A stretch of 64,000 bases of DNA from Podospora comata (Eukaryota > Ascomycota > Sordariomycetes > Sordariales > Podosporaceae): the NCBI GenBank assembly GCA_017354895.1, contig CP071494.1, positions 868,001-932,000 on the forward strand, in the 5' to 3' direction. The notes below the pieces were generated by a model that saw only the letters and a program-made list of their open reading frames with translations, made no database searches and was not told the origin of the DNA. Made by a program: the position numbers and the translations under genes. Below are positions 48,309-60,377 of this stretch, piece after piece. Each line of letters opens with the position of its first letter. The stretch's first letter is position 1.

Positions 48309-49534
48309 GGCTTCGACTTGGGTGAAAATTGGTTGAGGGGTAGAGAGACTGTGGAAATTCTCAGTTAATATACGCGTAAAACAGCGACCTAAGGTTGCCA
48401 GTAGAAGGGCAGGTGCAGGTGCCTGGGCGGAACTTTTTTGTGGAGGAAGACGAAACCAACTGGCGGTCGTGGAAACTGGCCCTGACCGCGAGTCGCAGAT
48501 CACGTCCTTGCCGTCAAGGTTGTGTTCGCGACTGGTCGGTCGTAGAGATGCAGGAGCACTTACTGTGAGGGGAACGGGCTCGAGGTCGTCAGATCAGGTA
48601 GTTGAAATTGAACTGGATCAATGATGTTGACGGAAACCTGAGGTTCTAGTTGTTGTCGGATGGAAAGCTGGCAGAGAATATCACAAAGGAAGAAGAAGCC
48701 CAGCTTGGTAGGTATACACTTTCCGGAAGCCAAAGCAAGAGCGATGTGATGGTGGGGCTGCACCTGCAATTGAAGCTGCTTGGTTTGGCGGGGTAACTGA
48801 CACTGGCGCTGGTGCCTGACAAGTTAGGCTTTACACCACCGTTTGAGATGCTTTCAATCAGGGTCCAGCGTTAGCAGCTGCCTGCAAACATACGCAGTGG
48901 CTCTAACAGCAAGCATGGTCGCCTCCTTAAAGATAATGGAAACTCTTTTACACATGGCATTGTTGCACTTATGTACATGAGACCGCCTTATTATCCAGGA
49001 TTCGGTCTCTCCCGAATGTCTAGCCAGGGCCCAGACTAGGGTCATGGGCTGCTTTGAAGCTACGTAAGCAGCTCTCTGACGGATATGTCTTCGATAGATA
49101 TTACAGCATGCAACTGAAGAAGCAAGACGCTATTCCTAACTTCCGAATGGATGTCCATGTCCATGGTTCGCGAGCTGGTCTTGGTCGTCCCACTGCGCTT
49201 GGCATAGGGGGCTGCGCAGGGCGCACTGATGCTGCAAGCTGCATGGTTCGCTGGGGTACATTTATTTTAGCCACCTTACCTCACTGTGGAGGGGTCACCA
49301 TCAACTCCGCGTGTTACTTCGCCAGGCCAGTTACCAGAATCCCTCATCCACCACCGCACACGAGTACTATTTTGACAGACGATGCGCGGATACCACGGAC
49401 CTACCTCCATAAAATCCAAAGACTATCTTTTGCATACCCTCTCTTTGCTGCCTATCGTGCATGGTTTAGATTCGAAAACAGCTTTGTAGCGGTCTAGGAA
49501 GCGCAAGTGACACGCCGGAACGGAATCGGGAATC
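48309..49534. promoter_or_regulatory. divergent promoter region between DBP5 and BZZ1
   Basis: This 1.2 kb of non-coding DNA must hold both promoters. No clear TATA box is visible, as is common for housekeeping genes. A 147-codon frame at 49054-49497 lacks recognisable features and is taken as chance. Confidence 0.45.
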
Positions 49535-51932
49535 ATGGCCGAAGTAGACGTTGCGCCGACCTTTGGATCGGAGCTCAAGGTTCGAATCCTAGATACATCG
49601 TCAATGGAGGACTGGCCAGTATTGTATTGGTATGCGTCAGGCTAACCACGGACGCTGTAGGATGGCTTCAAACCGGCGAATGCCTGGGTTGCTAATGGCA
49701 TCGCCTGGCTCGACGATATCCAGTCCTTCTACCGTGAACGAAGTGCCATAGAGAAGGAGTACAGTGCCAAGCTCAATGCGCTGGCCAAAAAGTACTTTGA
49801 AAAGAAGGCGAAGAAGTCAACCAGTCTGAGCGTCGGCGATACTCCTACCATGACCCCTGGCTCGCTCGAGAGGTGCGTGCTGGACCACCTCTTACTTCCG
49901 GTTTCCCTCCCATACTGACGAATCGTTTCAGCGCATCCCTCACCACATGGACGACCCATCTTACGACGCTAGAATCTCGAGCCGAAGAACACGATCGGTA
50001 TGGAAACGAACTTGTGACCAAAGTAGCCGATCCCCTCAAGGTCATCTCGGGACGATTCGAAGAACTACGCAAGCGCCATGTCGAGTACGCCGAGAGGCTG
50101 GAGAAGGAGAGAGAATCATCGTATGCCGACCTGCGGAAGCAAAAGACCAAATATGATGCTGCTTGCCAGGAGGTGGAGAGCAAGCGGAAGAAGACCGAGT
50201 CCTCCTTCGACAAGGCCAAGGCACAGAGCTCTTTTCAGCAGCAAATACACGAGATGAACAACGTCAAGAATACCTACCTCATTGCGATCAACGTCACCAA
50301 CAAGCAAAAAGAGAAATACTACCACGAGTACCTGCCCGAAGTCATGGACAGCCTCCAGGATCTTTCCGAATTCCGAACCATCAAGCTCAACTCTCTGTGG
50401 ACCGTGGCTGCAAATCTCGAGACCAACATGCTCCAACAGAGCTTGGGGCAGATTCAGCACTTAACCCAGGAGATCACGCGCAACCAGCCTCACCTCGACT
50501 CGATGATGTACATTAGGCATAACATGGGCGCCTTCCAAGAGCCGGCGGACAAGGTGTTTGAGCCCAGTCCAGTATGGCACGACGATGAATCAATGGCCAT
50601 CGACGACCCGGCCAAGGTTTATCTACGAAACGTGCTCAACAAGTCCAAGAGCCAGCTGGGAGAATTGCGCCGCGAGGTCGACAAGAAGAGGCGTGAAGTA
50701 GAAGGATTGAAGCGGACAAAGCAGAACGTTAGGGATGGAAGGGAGCAGAAAGACGAGGTCACAGTTATTGCGCAGCTTTTTATGATCCAGGAAGATCTAC
50801 ACCAGGCCGACCGAAAGCGTCTTACAGCCGAGGTTGAGACATCAACCATCACCTCTGTCGTGGGTGATGTTACTCTCGGCGCTAGAAACCACAACTTCAA
50901 GTCGCAAACATTCAAAATCCCCACCAACTGCGACCTTTGCGGGGAGAGGATATGGGGTTTGTCCGCCAAGGGATTCGACTGCCGAGACTGCGGGTACACT
51001 TGCCATAGCAAATGCGAGATGAAGGTCCCAGCCGAGTGCCCAGGTGAACTCAACAAGGAGGAGCGCAAGAAGATCAAGCAGGAACGACAGGAGGCTGCTA
51101 ACGCTCTGTTGAAGCCTAGCAATGGGCCACCGGATCATGTGGCGGAACTCCCTGCTCTCGGCAGGTCAGAGACGATCAGCTCGGTCAATTCGGGATACGC
51201 TGCCAGTGCGCAGCGGTCGATGACCTCTCCATCGGAGGAGACACCTCCCGAGATTCCCAGCGCTACGAGACCAGGCATTACGCCGGCAGCTTCGACGACG
51301 ACTGTTAGGAAGAACCGAGTCGTTGCGCCTCCACCGGCGGCGTATATTAGCGAGTTGCCGGGTAGCACGCCCAGCTCCAATGGGTCAGCGGAGAAGAAGG
51401 GGAAGATGCTGTACACGTTTGAGGCAGGGGGTGATGGGGAGTTGTCGATTCAGGAAGGACGGGAGCTGGTTATATTGGAGCCAGATAGTATGTTGCCTCC
51501 TTTGTCCTGTTATTGCTCTGCTTACTAACAGCATTCACAGCCGGCTCTGGATGGATCAAAGTACGAGCAGGTTACAAAGAAGGTCTCGTGCCAGCAAGTT
51601 ATGTTGAAATGTTGGCGGTACCACCACCCTCCCTTGCGCCGCAGCACACGGGCCAGTCGGCGAGACCACCATCTACCTACTCTAACAGTGGTTCGTCGAT
51701 CGGTGGCACGATCAAGAAGAAGGGCCCTGCTGTGGCGCCGAGGAGAGGGGCGAAGAAGCTCAAGTATGCCGAGGCGTTGTATGATTACACGGCGCAGAGC
51801 GATGCGGAGCATAGCATGACGGAGGGGGAGAGGTTTGTGCTTATCAAGGAGGACCCAGGGGATGGGTGGGCGGAGGTGGAGAAGGGGGGTGTGACGAAGA
51901 GCGTGCCGGCGAGTTATATCCAGGCTGTTTAG
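49535..51932 (+). CDS. BZZ1: F-BAR/C1/SH3 actin-patch adaptor Bzz1
   Basis: Exons 49535-49579, 49661-49872, 49932-51487 and 51541-51932 join in phase (734 residues). An F-BAR/FCH domain fills about 1-260, opening with PTFGSELKDGFKPANAWVAN and containing IEKEYSAKLNALAKKY. Coiled coil continues to about 350 (ELRREVDKKRREVEGLKR). A C1 zinc finger lies at about 406-455 (HNFKSQTF...CDLCGERIWG...CRDCGYTCHSKC). Two SH3 domains end the protein, at about 573-630 (ending in GLVPASYVEML) and 677-734 (ALYDYTAQ...VPASYIQAV). Yeast Bzz1 bends membrane and recruits Las17/WASP at endocytic actin patches. The first intron uses a weak GTTCGA donor, but the spliced product matches the family start. Confidence 0.95.
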
Positions 51933-52503
51933 TGGATGGTCGGGGGGGTGATTGAGTATAGTGGGAATGAGTGGTGATGGGCAGGATACCGCGGGGGGGT
52001 GGTAGTGGGCTTCTTTCTCCCAAGATGGGGGTTGTACATAGATTCTGTCGTATATCCACATGCCTGGTGGTAGATGGCGATGAAATGGTGGGGACGGTTG
52101 TGTCAGAGGGTAGCATGTTTATAGTGTTTGGGACCTGGATTGGCTCTAAACAGCTGGGATTATATCGACTTTTATGCTGTTTCACCACGACAACCACTTG
52201 ATGTGAAGCAGGGGTGGCACGGTGAACGGCTGTCCCCTGAAAGGCGCAAGATCTTGGCAATGACGTCCTTCCCGACTTTGGTGCGTGCATGACCCCACGG
52301 CGCCACTGCCAGTTCCCGCTGACACCCCTGACTCGCCCAAAGCTTTGACTTTGACGACTTCCATCAACAGTTCGGATGGTCTTTCCACCTAGATATATGG
52401 AATGTGGAAACGGCTGATCTTTTCGGCCCCTCTTGATGGACAACATCGGCCGAGATTTCACGAGCCTTCTTACTTACTTCCTGCCCTACCTATGTTTGTA
52501 AGA

Positions 52504-52528
52504 CAGCAGCAGCAGCAGCAGCAGCAGC
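52504..52528. repeat. CAG trinucleotide run
   Basis: About eight tandem CAG units in non-coding DNA. Confidence 0.85.
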
Positions 52529-52560
52529 AACAGGAGTTATGAGCTGAAAAGACGGATGGG

Positions 52561-52637
52561 GGGTGTGTGTATGTATGTGTGTGTGTGTATGTGTGTGTGT
52601 GTATGTGTGTGTGTGTATGTGTGTGTGTGTGTGTGTG
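52561..52637. repeat. TG-rich microsatellite
   Basis: TG units interrupted at regular spacing by TATG, about 77 bp. Alternating purine/pyrimidine DNA of this kind can adopt Z-form. Confidence 0.88.
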
Positions 52638-52957
52638 GCTGCACAGGGAAGCGATCTTGATCATGGCGCACATGGAAGGTCACTGCGTAACGGTTGCTCA
52701 TTATGACTGAGGTGACTGATTGGGCTTTCCGTTGGCAGGTGGGGAGATGTAGGGGAGGTGGTGACTGTTTGGCAGGTAGGTTGGTGTCCGTTGCCTGTGT
52801 CGTTTGGTTGCAAGGTCAACTGGAGTGAGTGCAACTGCTTCCGGCCTTTTCACCTTCACATTTCTCCTTCCCGGTCGAGGACAGCACCGTACTCCTTCTT
52901 TCTTTTATTCTTGAACCAGCAGGCCAGTGCTTCTTCAATAACCCCAGTCTGTCTGCT

Positions 52958-52980
52958 TTCTTGCTTTCTTTCTCTCTCTT

Positions 52981-53028
<48 letters not shown>

Positions 53029-53029
53029 C
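52958..53029. repeat. CT/TTTC-rich polypyrimidine tract
   Basis: TTTCTCTC-type units grading into pure CT, about 70 bp, in the leader of the GH72 gene. Long CT tracts are common just before fungal transcription starts. Confidence 0.85.
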
Positions 53030-53270
53030 AAAACATTCGCTTTCACCCTCCTCGACTCTCTGAAAAAAAAAAACAAGATATTCTCTCGTTCAACAACGCT
53101 ACTTTTGATACCGCCCTTCTCGATTTTGGAACTCTTTTTCTATTTTCTTGACTCTTTGATTACCACCACCCATCTTTAATATCGAAACGTTGGTTCTCCT
53201 TGCAGCAACCCGCATAGAGACATTCTTCACACTTGTCAATCTTCCCCGGATTTTCTTGCTGCAAGCCAAG

Positions 53271-54837
53271 ATGAGATCCCTCGCATTGGTGCCGGTCTTG
53301 GCAACGATGCTCCCGAGTCTTGGGACAGCCACCCCGTCGCCGACAGTTGCTCAACCTCCCACCAAGAGGGGTAGCCTGCCGGCTGTGTCTGTTTCCGGGA
53401 ATGGTTTGTCCTTATCACTCCTTTTTCAAAATGGGGACCTTGGCTGATGTTGATCATAAAACAGCCTTTTGGCAAAACGACAAGCGGTTTTACATTCGCG
53501 GAGTGGACTACCAACCGGGCGGTTCCTCGGCGATGGCGGACCCCCTGGCGGACACGACGATTTGCAGCCGCGACATTGACCAATTCAGAAAGCTGGGCAT
53601 CAACACGATTCGGGTCTACATTATTGACAATTCTGCCAGGCACGACGAGTGCATGGGCAAGCTGGCGGATGCGGGGATATACGTTATTGTCGATGCCAAC
53701 AATCCGCTGTACAGCATCAACCGGTACGACCCGGCGCCGTCGTATAACGCAAAGTATTTGCAGAGCGTGTTTGCGACGATTGACGAGTTTGCCAAGTATG
53801 AGAATACGCTGGCGTTTTTTTCGGGGAATGAGGTGGTGAATGATGTGGTGAATTCGACGCTGGCGGCGAGGTATGTGAAGGCGGTGACGAGGGACATGAG
53901 GAGGTATATTGGGGAGAGGGGGTACCGGAGGGTGCCGGTGGGGTATTCGGCGGCGGATGTGGGGAGTAATAGGAGGCAGCAGGCGGATTGGATGAATTGT
54001 GGGAGTGAGGATGAGAGGTCGGATTTTTTTGCGTTTGTAAGTTGTCTGAGAGGGTGTTGTGGGAATGAGGTGGTTTGGTCGCTGACGTGAACAACAGAAT
54101 GATTACTCGTGGTGCAATTCGGACTTTCGGACGGCGGGGTGGGACCAGAAGGTGAAGAACTTTTCGGATTATGGTTTGCCTATTTTGTGAGTTGGTTTTC
54201 GGATTGGTGGTGGTGGTGTGGGATGATGCTGACGATGTGTAGCCTCTCGGAGTATGGCTGCCTTACCAATGGCCGGGACTTTGGCGAGGTTGCTGCTCTG
54301 ATGAGTGACAAGATGACGAGTGTGTACTCTGGAGGTCTGATGTACGAATACGCCATGGGGGATAATGGCTACGGCATTGCAAAGATTCCTAGCGTCAAGG
54401 GCTCCTCGGTTCAGAAACTGGATGGGTTTGAGAAGTTTGCCTCTGCTCTGGCTGCCAACCCACCCCCCGAAGGAGATGGAGGATTTGTCTCGACGACACA
54501 CGCCAATGCCTGCCCTACCAAGGATGCCAACTGGCTCATTGACACGACTTTGCTGCCAGCTATCCCTGAGCAGGCCAAGATGTTGATGATGGAGGGGGCT
54601 GGATCTGGACCCGGTCTCGGTGGTGACGGGTCTCAGAATGCTGTGGATGCTGGCACTAGCAGTGGCGACGCGGAGCAAGGTTCTGGGACGGTGACTTCGT
54701 CCAGCACGCCCAAGGGGAGTGAAAATGCGGCGCCGGCGACATCAACCCCGGCCAACGCTAGAGCCGTGGTCAAGATCCCGTTGGTTCTGACGGGAATGGT
54801 GGTTGTGTTGACATTGGGTGGTTCTTTTTTGCTCTGA
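53271..54837 (+). CDS. GH72 beta-1,3-glucanosyltransferase (Gel/Gas family), GPI type
   Basis: Exons 53271-53403, 53465-54036, 54098-54186 and 54243-54837 join in phase (462 residues; introns 56-61 bp). A signal peptide (LALVPVLATMLPSLGTA) precedes the GH72 barrel, which starts with FYIRGVDYQPGG and contains GINTIRVYIID. The FFSGNEVVND segment carries acid/base E167 and LSEYGC carries nucleophile E268; the same two Glu are spaced alike in yeast Gas1. After the barrel there is only a short Ser/Thr/Gly-rich linker and a C-terminal hydrophobic GPI signal (IPLVLTGMVVVLTLGG). The Cys-rich X8/CBM43 module is absent, so this is a Gel1-type short member. It cuts and rejoins beta-1,3-glucan chains to lengthen wall glucan at the outer membrane face. 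Confidence 0.95.
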
Positions 54838-55027
54838 TGACAAGGAGATTAGGGTTGATGTGCATGTATCTGGCATGCTTGTTTGTGTATCGATTGATTT
54901 TTGACTGAGACATTGCTAGGTTATGGTGGTGGGAAAGGCATCTTGACGTTTCTTTTGAACTAGAAAAAGGTTTTGGGACATTATGGTAGTTTTTAATCAA
55001 CTTTTCTTTTTGTTATTATGTGCTTCA

Positions 55028-55909
55028 TCAAGGCCAGTCGCTGCTCTTTGCTAAAAAGTCCGCCAGCTTTTCAAGGTACTCCTTGTCTATTTGGTCGAAG
55101 CCGTTTTCGACTGTGCAGTCAATGTCGATTATTCCTACCACGCCCTTGCCCTCGACCATGATGGGGACGACGATTTCGCTTTTGCTGGATGAGTCGCAGG
55201 CGATGTGGCCTGGGAACTGCTCGACGTCGGGGACGAGCTGAGTTGTCTGGGTGGCGGCTGCTGTGCCGCAGACTCCGCGGCCGAAGTTGATGGTTTGGCA
55301 GGCGACTTTGCCTTGAAACGGACCCAAGATGAGGCGTGGTTTTGTGGGAGGGGAGGTGTGGTCGTGGACGTAGAAGCCGGCCCAGTTTACCGAGGAGGAG
55401 GGGGAGGGGAGGGAGCGGTAGAGGTGCCAGAGGAGGGAGGAGGTGTTGGAGAGGTTGCTGCCCTTTTGTCAGCTTGATTTTTCATTACGAAGTCTGTGGT
55501 GATATTTCATGGTGGTATTTCGTGGTGGTATTTCATGGTGGTGATGATGTTTGGGGTTTTGAATGTGGATGAGATACGGGGGCGGGGGTAAAGAGGGGGG
55601 TGGATGAATGCTGGGTAGTTGAGGGGGAGAGGGGGAAAGGGGGAAAGGGGTGTGATAGGGGGTGGCAGTTGGGGTGGTGAAAGGGTGAGATGGGGTGAAG
55701 GTGGTGAAATAGGGAGGGGGCACAAGGGGAGACCTTACCACACCCAGTTTCTTTGCTCGTAACAAAGACCTTCTACCTCGTCGAGGAGCTGCTGGTAGGC
55801 TTCTGGTTTGGTGAGGTTGGGGGAGAAGTTTGTTGCGTCGGCGTGGACCTTTTCATCCTTGTTAGCAACTGTTTTTTTTTGGTTTGTATGACATGACAAG
55901 GCTCACCAT
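55028..55909 (-). CDS. GAF-domain free methionine-(R)-sulfoxide reductase
   Basis: Exons 55909-55907, 55857-55739 and 55457-55028 give 183 residues. Exon 1 supplies only the ATG, spliced through a 49 bp intron to GAT GAA AAG. The second join makes QRNWVCNLSNTSSLLW, a family landmark, which fixes the acceptor at 55458. The GAF domain shows VNWAGFYV, then the catalytic cysteines in ACQTINFGRGVCGTAA and HIACDSSSKSEIVVPI, and ends with VVGIIDIDCTV. The enzyme reduces free, not protein-bound, Met-R-sulfoxide and protects against oxidative stress (yeast YKL069W type). The second intron is 281 bp and almost pure G/A on the plus strand. The stop codon lies only 190 bp from that of the convergent GH72 gene. 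Confidence 0.88.
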
Positions 55910-56616
55910 TTGGACGGTTATGGGTTCAGATGGTCTGAGATTAGATTGTTGTTGGTGGTGATGGTGGTGAGCGATAAGATACAGCTGACTCTTTGTCTGC
56001 TGAACAGGTTTGAAATGGGATTGGGTATCTCTAAAAAAATGACAAATGGGTATCAAGAATGCGTGGAATTGGTGAGGATGAAGTTGAATTGTCTTAGAGA
56101 TAAAAACACACCGAGACACCTCTCTCTTTATACACAACTTTCATATTTGCTCACCTGGCTTACACACACCTCAACTGTGGAGCCCGAACCGATGGCGCAA
56201 TTCTCGCGATGCGCGATCGCACAAGGAACTGCTGCTTCATCAGGAAGCTCGCAACAGACCAGCAAGAATGCGGGGCGGGCCGGAGAAAAAGATAGGGGAT
56301 AAACCCGGCCGGGCTACCCCTGATTTTGAACTCATACAACAAGCAGGAAATCCAAATGCCGTAATCGATATCCATATGTACGCAAAATCCCATATGTACT
56401 GCGGCATATAAAAAGATGACACTATAATTCTATTTTAACAACACTACAACAATACTAACCCTACTATTTGACACATCAAGTAGGTGTGTGCCTCTAAAAC
56501 AGCGAATGGATGAACGACGCTTGCTCTTCTTACACTTGTATGCATGCCTTCTTCTTTTTCTTCACTGCCATCGTTGAGAAATCAGCCCTCATTAACTTGT
56601 CGAGTGGTAAATAAAA
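55910..56616. other. intergenic spacer
   Basis: No gene seen. The left part is the leader of the minus-strand GAF-domain gene and the right part the 3' flank of PSD2. The GAF gene's frame stays open upstream for about 75 codons, rich in His and Gln, but this looks fortuitous. Confidence 0.55.
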
Positions 56617-59600
56617 TCAGGCGGTTACTGCTGGCCCGTTTGTCGTCCCCAGGTGGGGAACCTTGACTGTCACTTCACCATCACCCTCCCCGTCCATATC
56701 AAGCCCACTGCCGCTGTCATCGTTCGGGCTTTCCTCCGCGACCTGCCCTTGGATCCTGCGCTTGGCGTCCTGCTTGTCCGCCTCGGTGATTTGAGCGTCG
56801 TCCTTGCGCATGTCAGGGGTCCATTGCGGTTCAGAGGGGGCGTGGCCGACCGACATGCCGACGCGGACCTGGTCTTGTTAGCAGTTGTTGTGAAACAAAG
56901 ATGGTGGGTAAAACTCACCAAGGTCTCCAGCGCAGTATTCGAATTGTCCACCAAGTCATCATCAAACACCATCTTTCCACTCTCAAACAGCACCACCAGC
57001 GTCGACCCGCCAAACTTGAAGTAGCCCAGCTCATCACCCCTCTTGACCTCGTCCCCCTCCTTCTTTGTAATCACGGTGCTGCCCACCATCATGGCACCAA
57101 TGCAAATCACCATTACCCGTCCGAATTCTGGGGAATCAATAGGCACGACAATCCTCACATTCTCGCCGTACACATCCAGCGCCGACCGAATAGCCATTGG
57201 GTTGACAGTGTAGTATTCACCTGCAATGGTCTTGGGTTCCCTCATAACACCATCCACGGGGATGTGGAATCTGTGGTAGTCTTGAGGCGCCAGTCTGAAA
57301 ATACCCAGCGCGCCACCGGCTTCGTAGCGGTGGGCATCTTCAGGGTAGGCATCGCCTAGGAGACGCTTGACGCTGAATTCTCTACCCTTGATCCAGACCT
57401 TGGTGGCAATGTCAACGCGGTTAAAGACCACGGATCTGCAATCGGCCGGAGAGACCACAATGCGCGGGTTGTTTGGTGCAGAAACTGGTCTGGCATCAGG
57501 CTTGAGAGCGCGGTAGAAAAACTCGTTGAAGTTCTTGAACTGGTCCAGAGGAAGCAACACCTCAGACAAGTCCAATCCGTGGAAGGCGATGAATTTGGGG
57601 ATTTCGGCCTTGGAAGCAGGGTCGTCATATTTCTTGCCCTGTTTAATACTGAGAGACTTGAGCAGCTTACGAATGCGCTTCTTCTCCATATTGTTGGACT
57701 TGAGACCCTTGTACAACAAGCGAATACCAAGACGGACGTAGACGCTCATCTTCTCTTCGTTGATCTGACCGGTGATGCGGTCTTGCACGAGGATGTTGGC
57801 AGAGTTGGCACCGAGCTTGTAGCCACCGTAGGAGATCTTGGTGATCACCTTGGAGTACCACTTGCGCTGGGCCTGGCTGGACGTAACGAACCCACCCATC
57901 ATCAGGTTGTTCACCTGTCGCCAGTCCTGGCTGGCACAGGTGGCAATATGGGTGATGATGTCTGCATCCTTGCGCTTGTTCAAGCGCGGTTGATGGCAGA
58001 TGGGGCATTCGCGGATCTCTACCACATGTTCTTCGGTGTTGCTAGCATTGAGATCGTCCCGGTCGAGGTAATCGCCCTCTTCGCCTGGAGTCGCCAGCTC
58101 TGGAACAGTGATGCTGTCGGTTCCGCCAAGGTCAGACTCGCTCGGTGGCTGGACAGTATCGGGATGCGACTCCTTGCCGGGTATAGGCAGCAGGTTCTTG
58201 ACCTTTTCGGCGGCATCTGGGAGAATATTCTTCACACGCTCCGCGACACCCGGAGTTCTGACCTTGGACTCAAGCTGGTCCTCCAGGCAGATGACGGCCT
58301 CATCCATGGTTAGGTCCTCGACGTCTTCATTATCACCCGCCTTATGGGGGAATCGGAGGAAGAAGCTGTCAATCGTCGACTCGCGCAGGGTCGATCCCAA
58401 AGAGTCCAACATGGTGGTCAACTCGACCTTGCTAATAAGTCCGCTCTCGTCGGCGTCGTACTGCTTCAACAGAGCTCTCCAGAACTGTTGCCTGAGTGCG
58501 GCGTAAGGCATGTACTTGGCACGGATGTACAGCTGTGGATTATGCTTGTCCTCCCACTTCTCAAGGTTCTTCATCCTGAGGGGAAGTGTGTAAGGGAAGA
58601 AATCCGGATCTTCAGTTTCCGGTGAGGCATTCTCAGCCGTGTTCGCGGCGGCCGCAGCGACACCGCCTTCCCCCGGCTGAACGAGTCCGGCGGGGATCGG
58701 AGCATTGATAGCGGGTGTTTGAGCGCCCTCAGGCACCTCATGAAGCTGTTGACCAGAGCCCAATGCCGGCGTTGCGGCAAGAGAAGATACATTGGTCAAG
58801 GTTGACGGATTCTTGGACAATGCAGGCCTAGCTTGCTTGGACAGGCTCTGGGTAGAGTTGGTCCGGGAAAGACCCAGTCTCATAAAACGGGTCCTCTGCG
58901 CCGGAGCCGAAAACTCAGCTACCTCCTTCAAGTTGTACAGTCCAGTGGCGGGGTCCGCCTTTGGTGCCTTGGAGATGATTTCCTGTACCGGAAAGTTCAC
59001 GGAGGCAATGAAATCGTTTCCAGAGTACTTGTCGTGGTCAATTACAGTAAAAGCAAACTGGTACTGCTGTTCGTGGTTCAACACCTGGAAGATCATCTTC
59101 TCGTTGAACACGGGATCCAGGTTGTGACGAATCGTCTTGGTCCGGTATGTCTTCTTGCCAAGCGAGGCAACCACAAAAGGATCCATGTCAAAGCTCGTCC
59201 TTGTAACGTTCGACTCCGGGGGAAGGTCGGTAATCTTGCAAATCTCCAGGAAAATAATACCAACCACGTCACTACCGCCGTTGATAAATTCGTAGGGGTT
59301 TTGCCTCTTTTTGCGCTTCAGCCCCTTGATCCGCAGTCTCCTCCTTCTCTTCTCGGCAGTTTCCGGCTTGGTAGGGTCCTCATCTTCGGGGGTCTCGTCC
59401 TCGTAGTCGTAGTCGTCGTCCTCATCGGCGTCGTCGGTTACTCTTCCCCCCAACGAAGGCGCCGGCGATGGCACCTTGCCCTTGGTCGGAGCAAGCACGG
59501 GGGTACGAGATGGAGTAGGGGTCAACGAGGCGTCGACTGCCGGAGCAGATTTAGCAATTGCAGCGAACTTCTCGTAGATCTGTTGGGGGCTGGCGTCCTT

Positions 59601-60377
59601 GTTGGAGGTGTCGAGCAGAGAGAACTGCAGCAAGACCTCGCCCGAAACAACGCCCGTCTTCTTCCCTGGACGCTTGCTCTTCAGCTTGTACCATGTTGGC
59701 GGCTGCTCGATCTTTTCATCGGCGAAGATCTCCTCCAGGGCAAGGTCAAACTCGCCCAAGTAGTCCTTCCCAAAGCGATCCTTATCCCAGCAGTTCACAT
59801 CGAGGAGCAGGCTCTGGATGCCATTGATGGGGAGCTGGCATGTTTCGTTCCATTCTGGGTTCAGTGTCTTCGACTCGGTATGTGTAATGTGCTTCGATTC
59901 GCCAAGATTGAGTACGAGATACTGGGCCGGAGTTGCAGCAATCAGCCACCAGTCACTTCCTCACGGGGGTAGAAGGGGGAGCACAATGTGGATATCTGCA
60001 GCTCCTGTGAAATGGATACCGCACTCGATGTACTCACCGGATCCGACGTTCCTCCCCTGTCCTTGGCAGCGAGATCTTTGGCCTGGATTTTCAGCAAGTC
60101 AGTATGCGATGCTACTCCTTGGCACCACGAGGGCAGCGATGGTGGTGATGGTGGTGATGGTGATGGTGATGGTGATGGTGATGGTGATGGTGATGGTGGG
60201 TGGTCCTCATACCCGTAGAATCGATACCTGCACCACCAGGCCCGTCTCCCTGCGGCCCTCTGGGCTGGCGGAATCTCCTTTGCTGCGCATGGGGCTGGCA
60301 CTACGGCTGTTCGAAGCTGAGTTGGCGGCAGAGTTGGAGTAGCCCGGCTTCAGACGGTTGGGGATGAAGCGAGCCAT
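56617..60377 (-). CDS. PSD2: C2-domain phosphatidylserine decarboxylase Psd2
   Basis: Exons 60377-60213, 60082-60038, 59921-56919 and 56868-56617 all join in phase 0 (1154 residues). The first C2 domain (about 48-165) spans three exons: VVQVSILR|AKDLAAKDRGGTSDP|YLVLNLGES. A second C2 lies at about 288-400 (VGIIFLEICKITDLPPESN). An EF-hand-like loop QYDADESGLISKVEL is near 560, and a CPICHQPRLNKR...HIATC zinc-binding unit near 710-735. The decarboxylase domain (about 800-1062) includes FHIPVDG and the self-cleaving site FKFGGSTLVVLFESG. Its GGST replaces the LGST of mitochondrial enzymes, the known Psd2 variant, and the Ser becomes the pyruvoyl group. The enzyme makes phosphatidylethanolamine in the endosome/Golgi. 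The last exon adds an acidic tail. Confidence 0.96.
60138..60200. repeat. GGTGAT hexanucleotide/triplet repeat in PSD2 intron 1
   Basis: About ten GGTGAT/GGTGGTGAT units fill half of the 130 bp first intron of PSD2, between donor 60212 and acceptor 60083. They read as ATCACC on the transcribed strand. Confidence 0.88.

Larger units (their letters stand above)
51933..53270. other. repeat-rich spacer and GH72 leader
   Basis: The 1.3 kb is non-coding and unusually dense in simple repeats: CAG at 52504-52528, TG/TATG at 52561-52637 and CT at about 52958-53029. The CT block falls within the probable promoter or 5' leader of the GH72 gene. Confidence 0.6.

Noticed and set aside
47632-48503. Longer N-terminal form of Dbp5
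   Set aside because: The frame is open upstream of 48308 but contains no ATG; the 48308 start has a good context and gives the normal family length.
49567-49590. Possible tRNA gene at the GGTTCGAATCC string
   Set aside because: No matching A box, acceptor stem or cloverleaf around it; it sits at the BZZ1 exon 1/intron 1 junction.
58833-59972. 379-codon open frame on the plus strand
   Set aside because: It lies antisense to the phase-continuous PSD2 coding sequence and shows no domain; it mirrors codon bias of the real gene.
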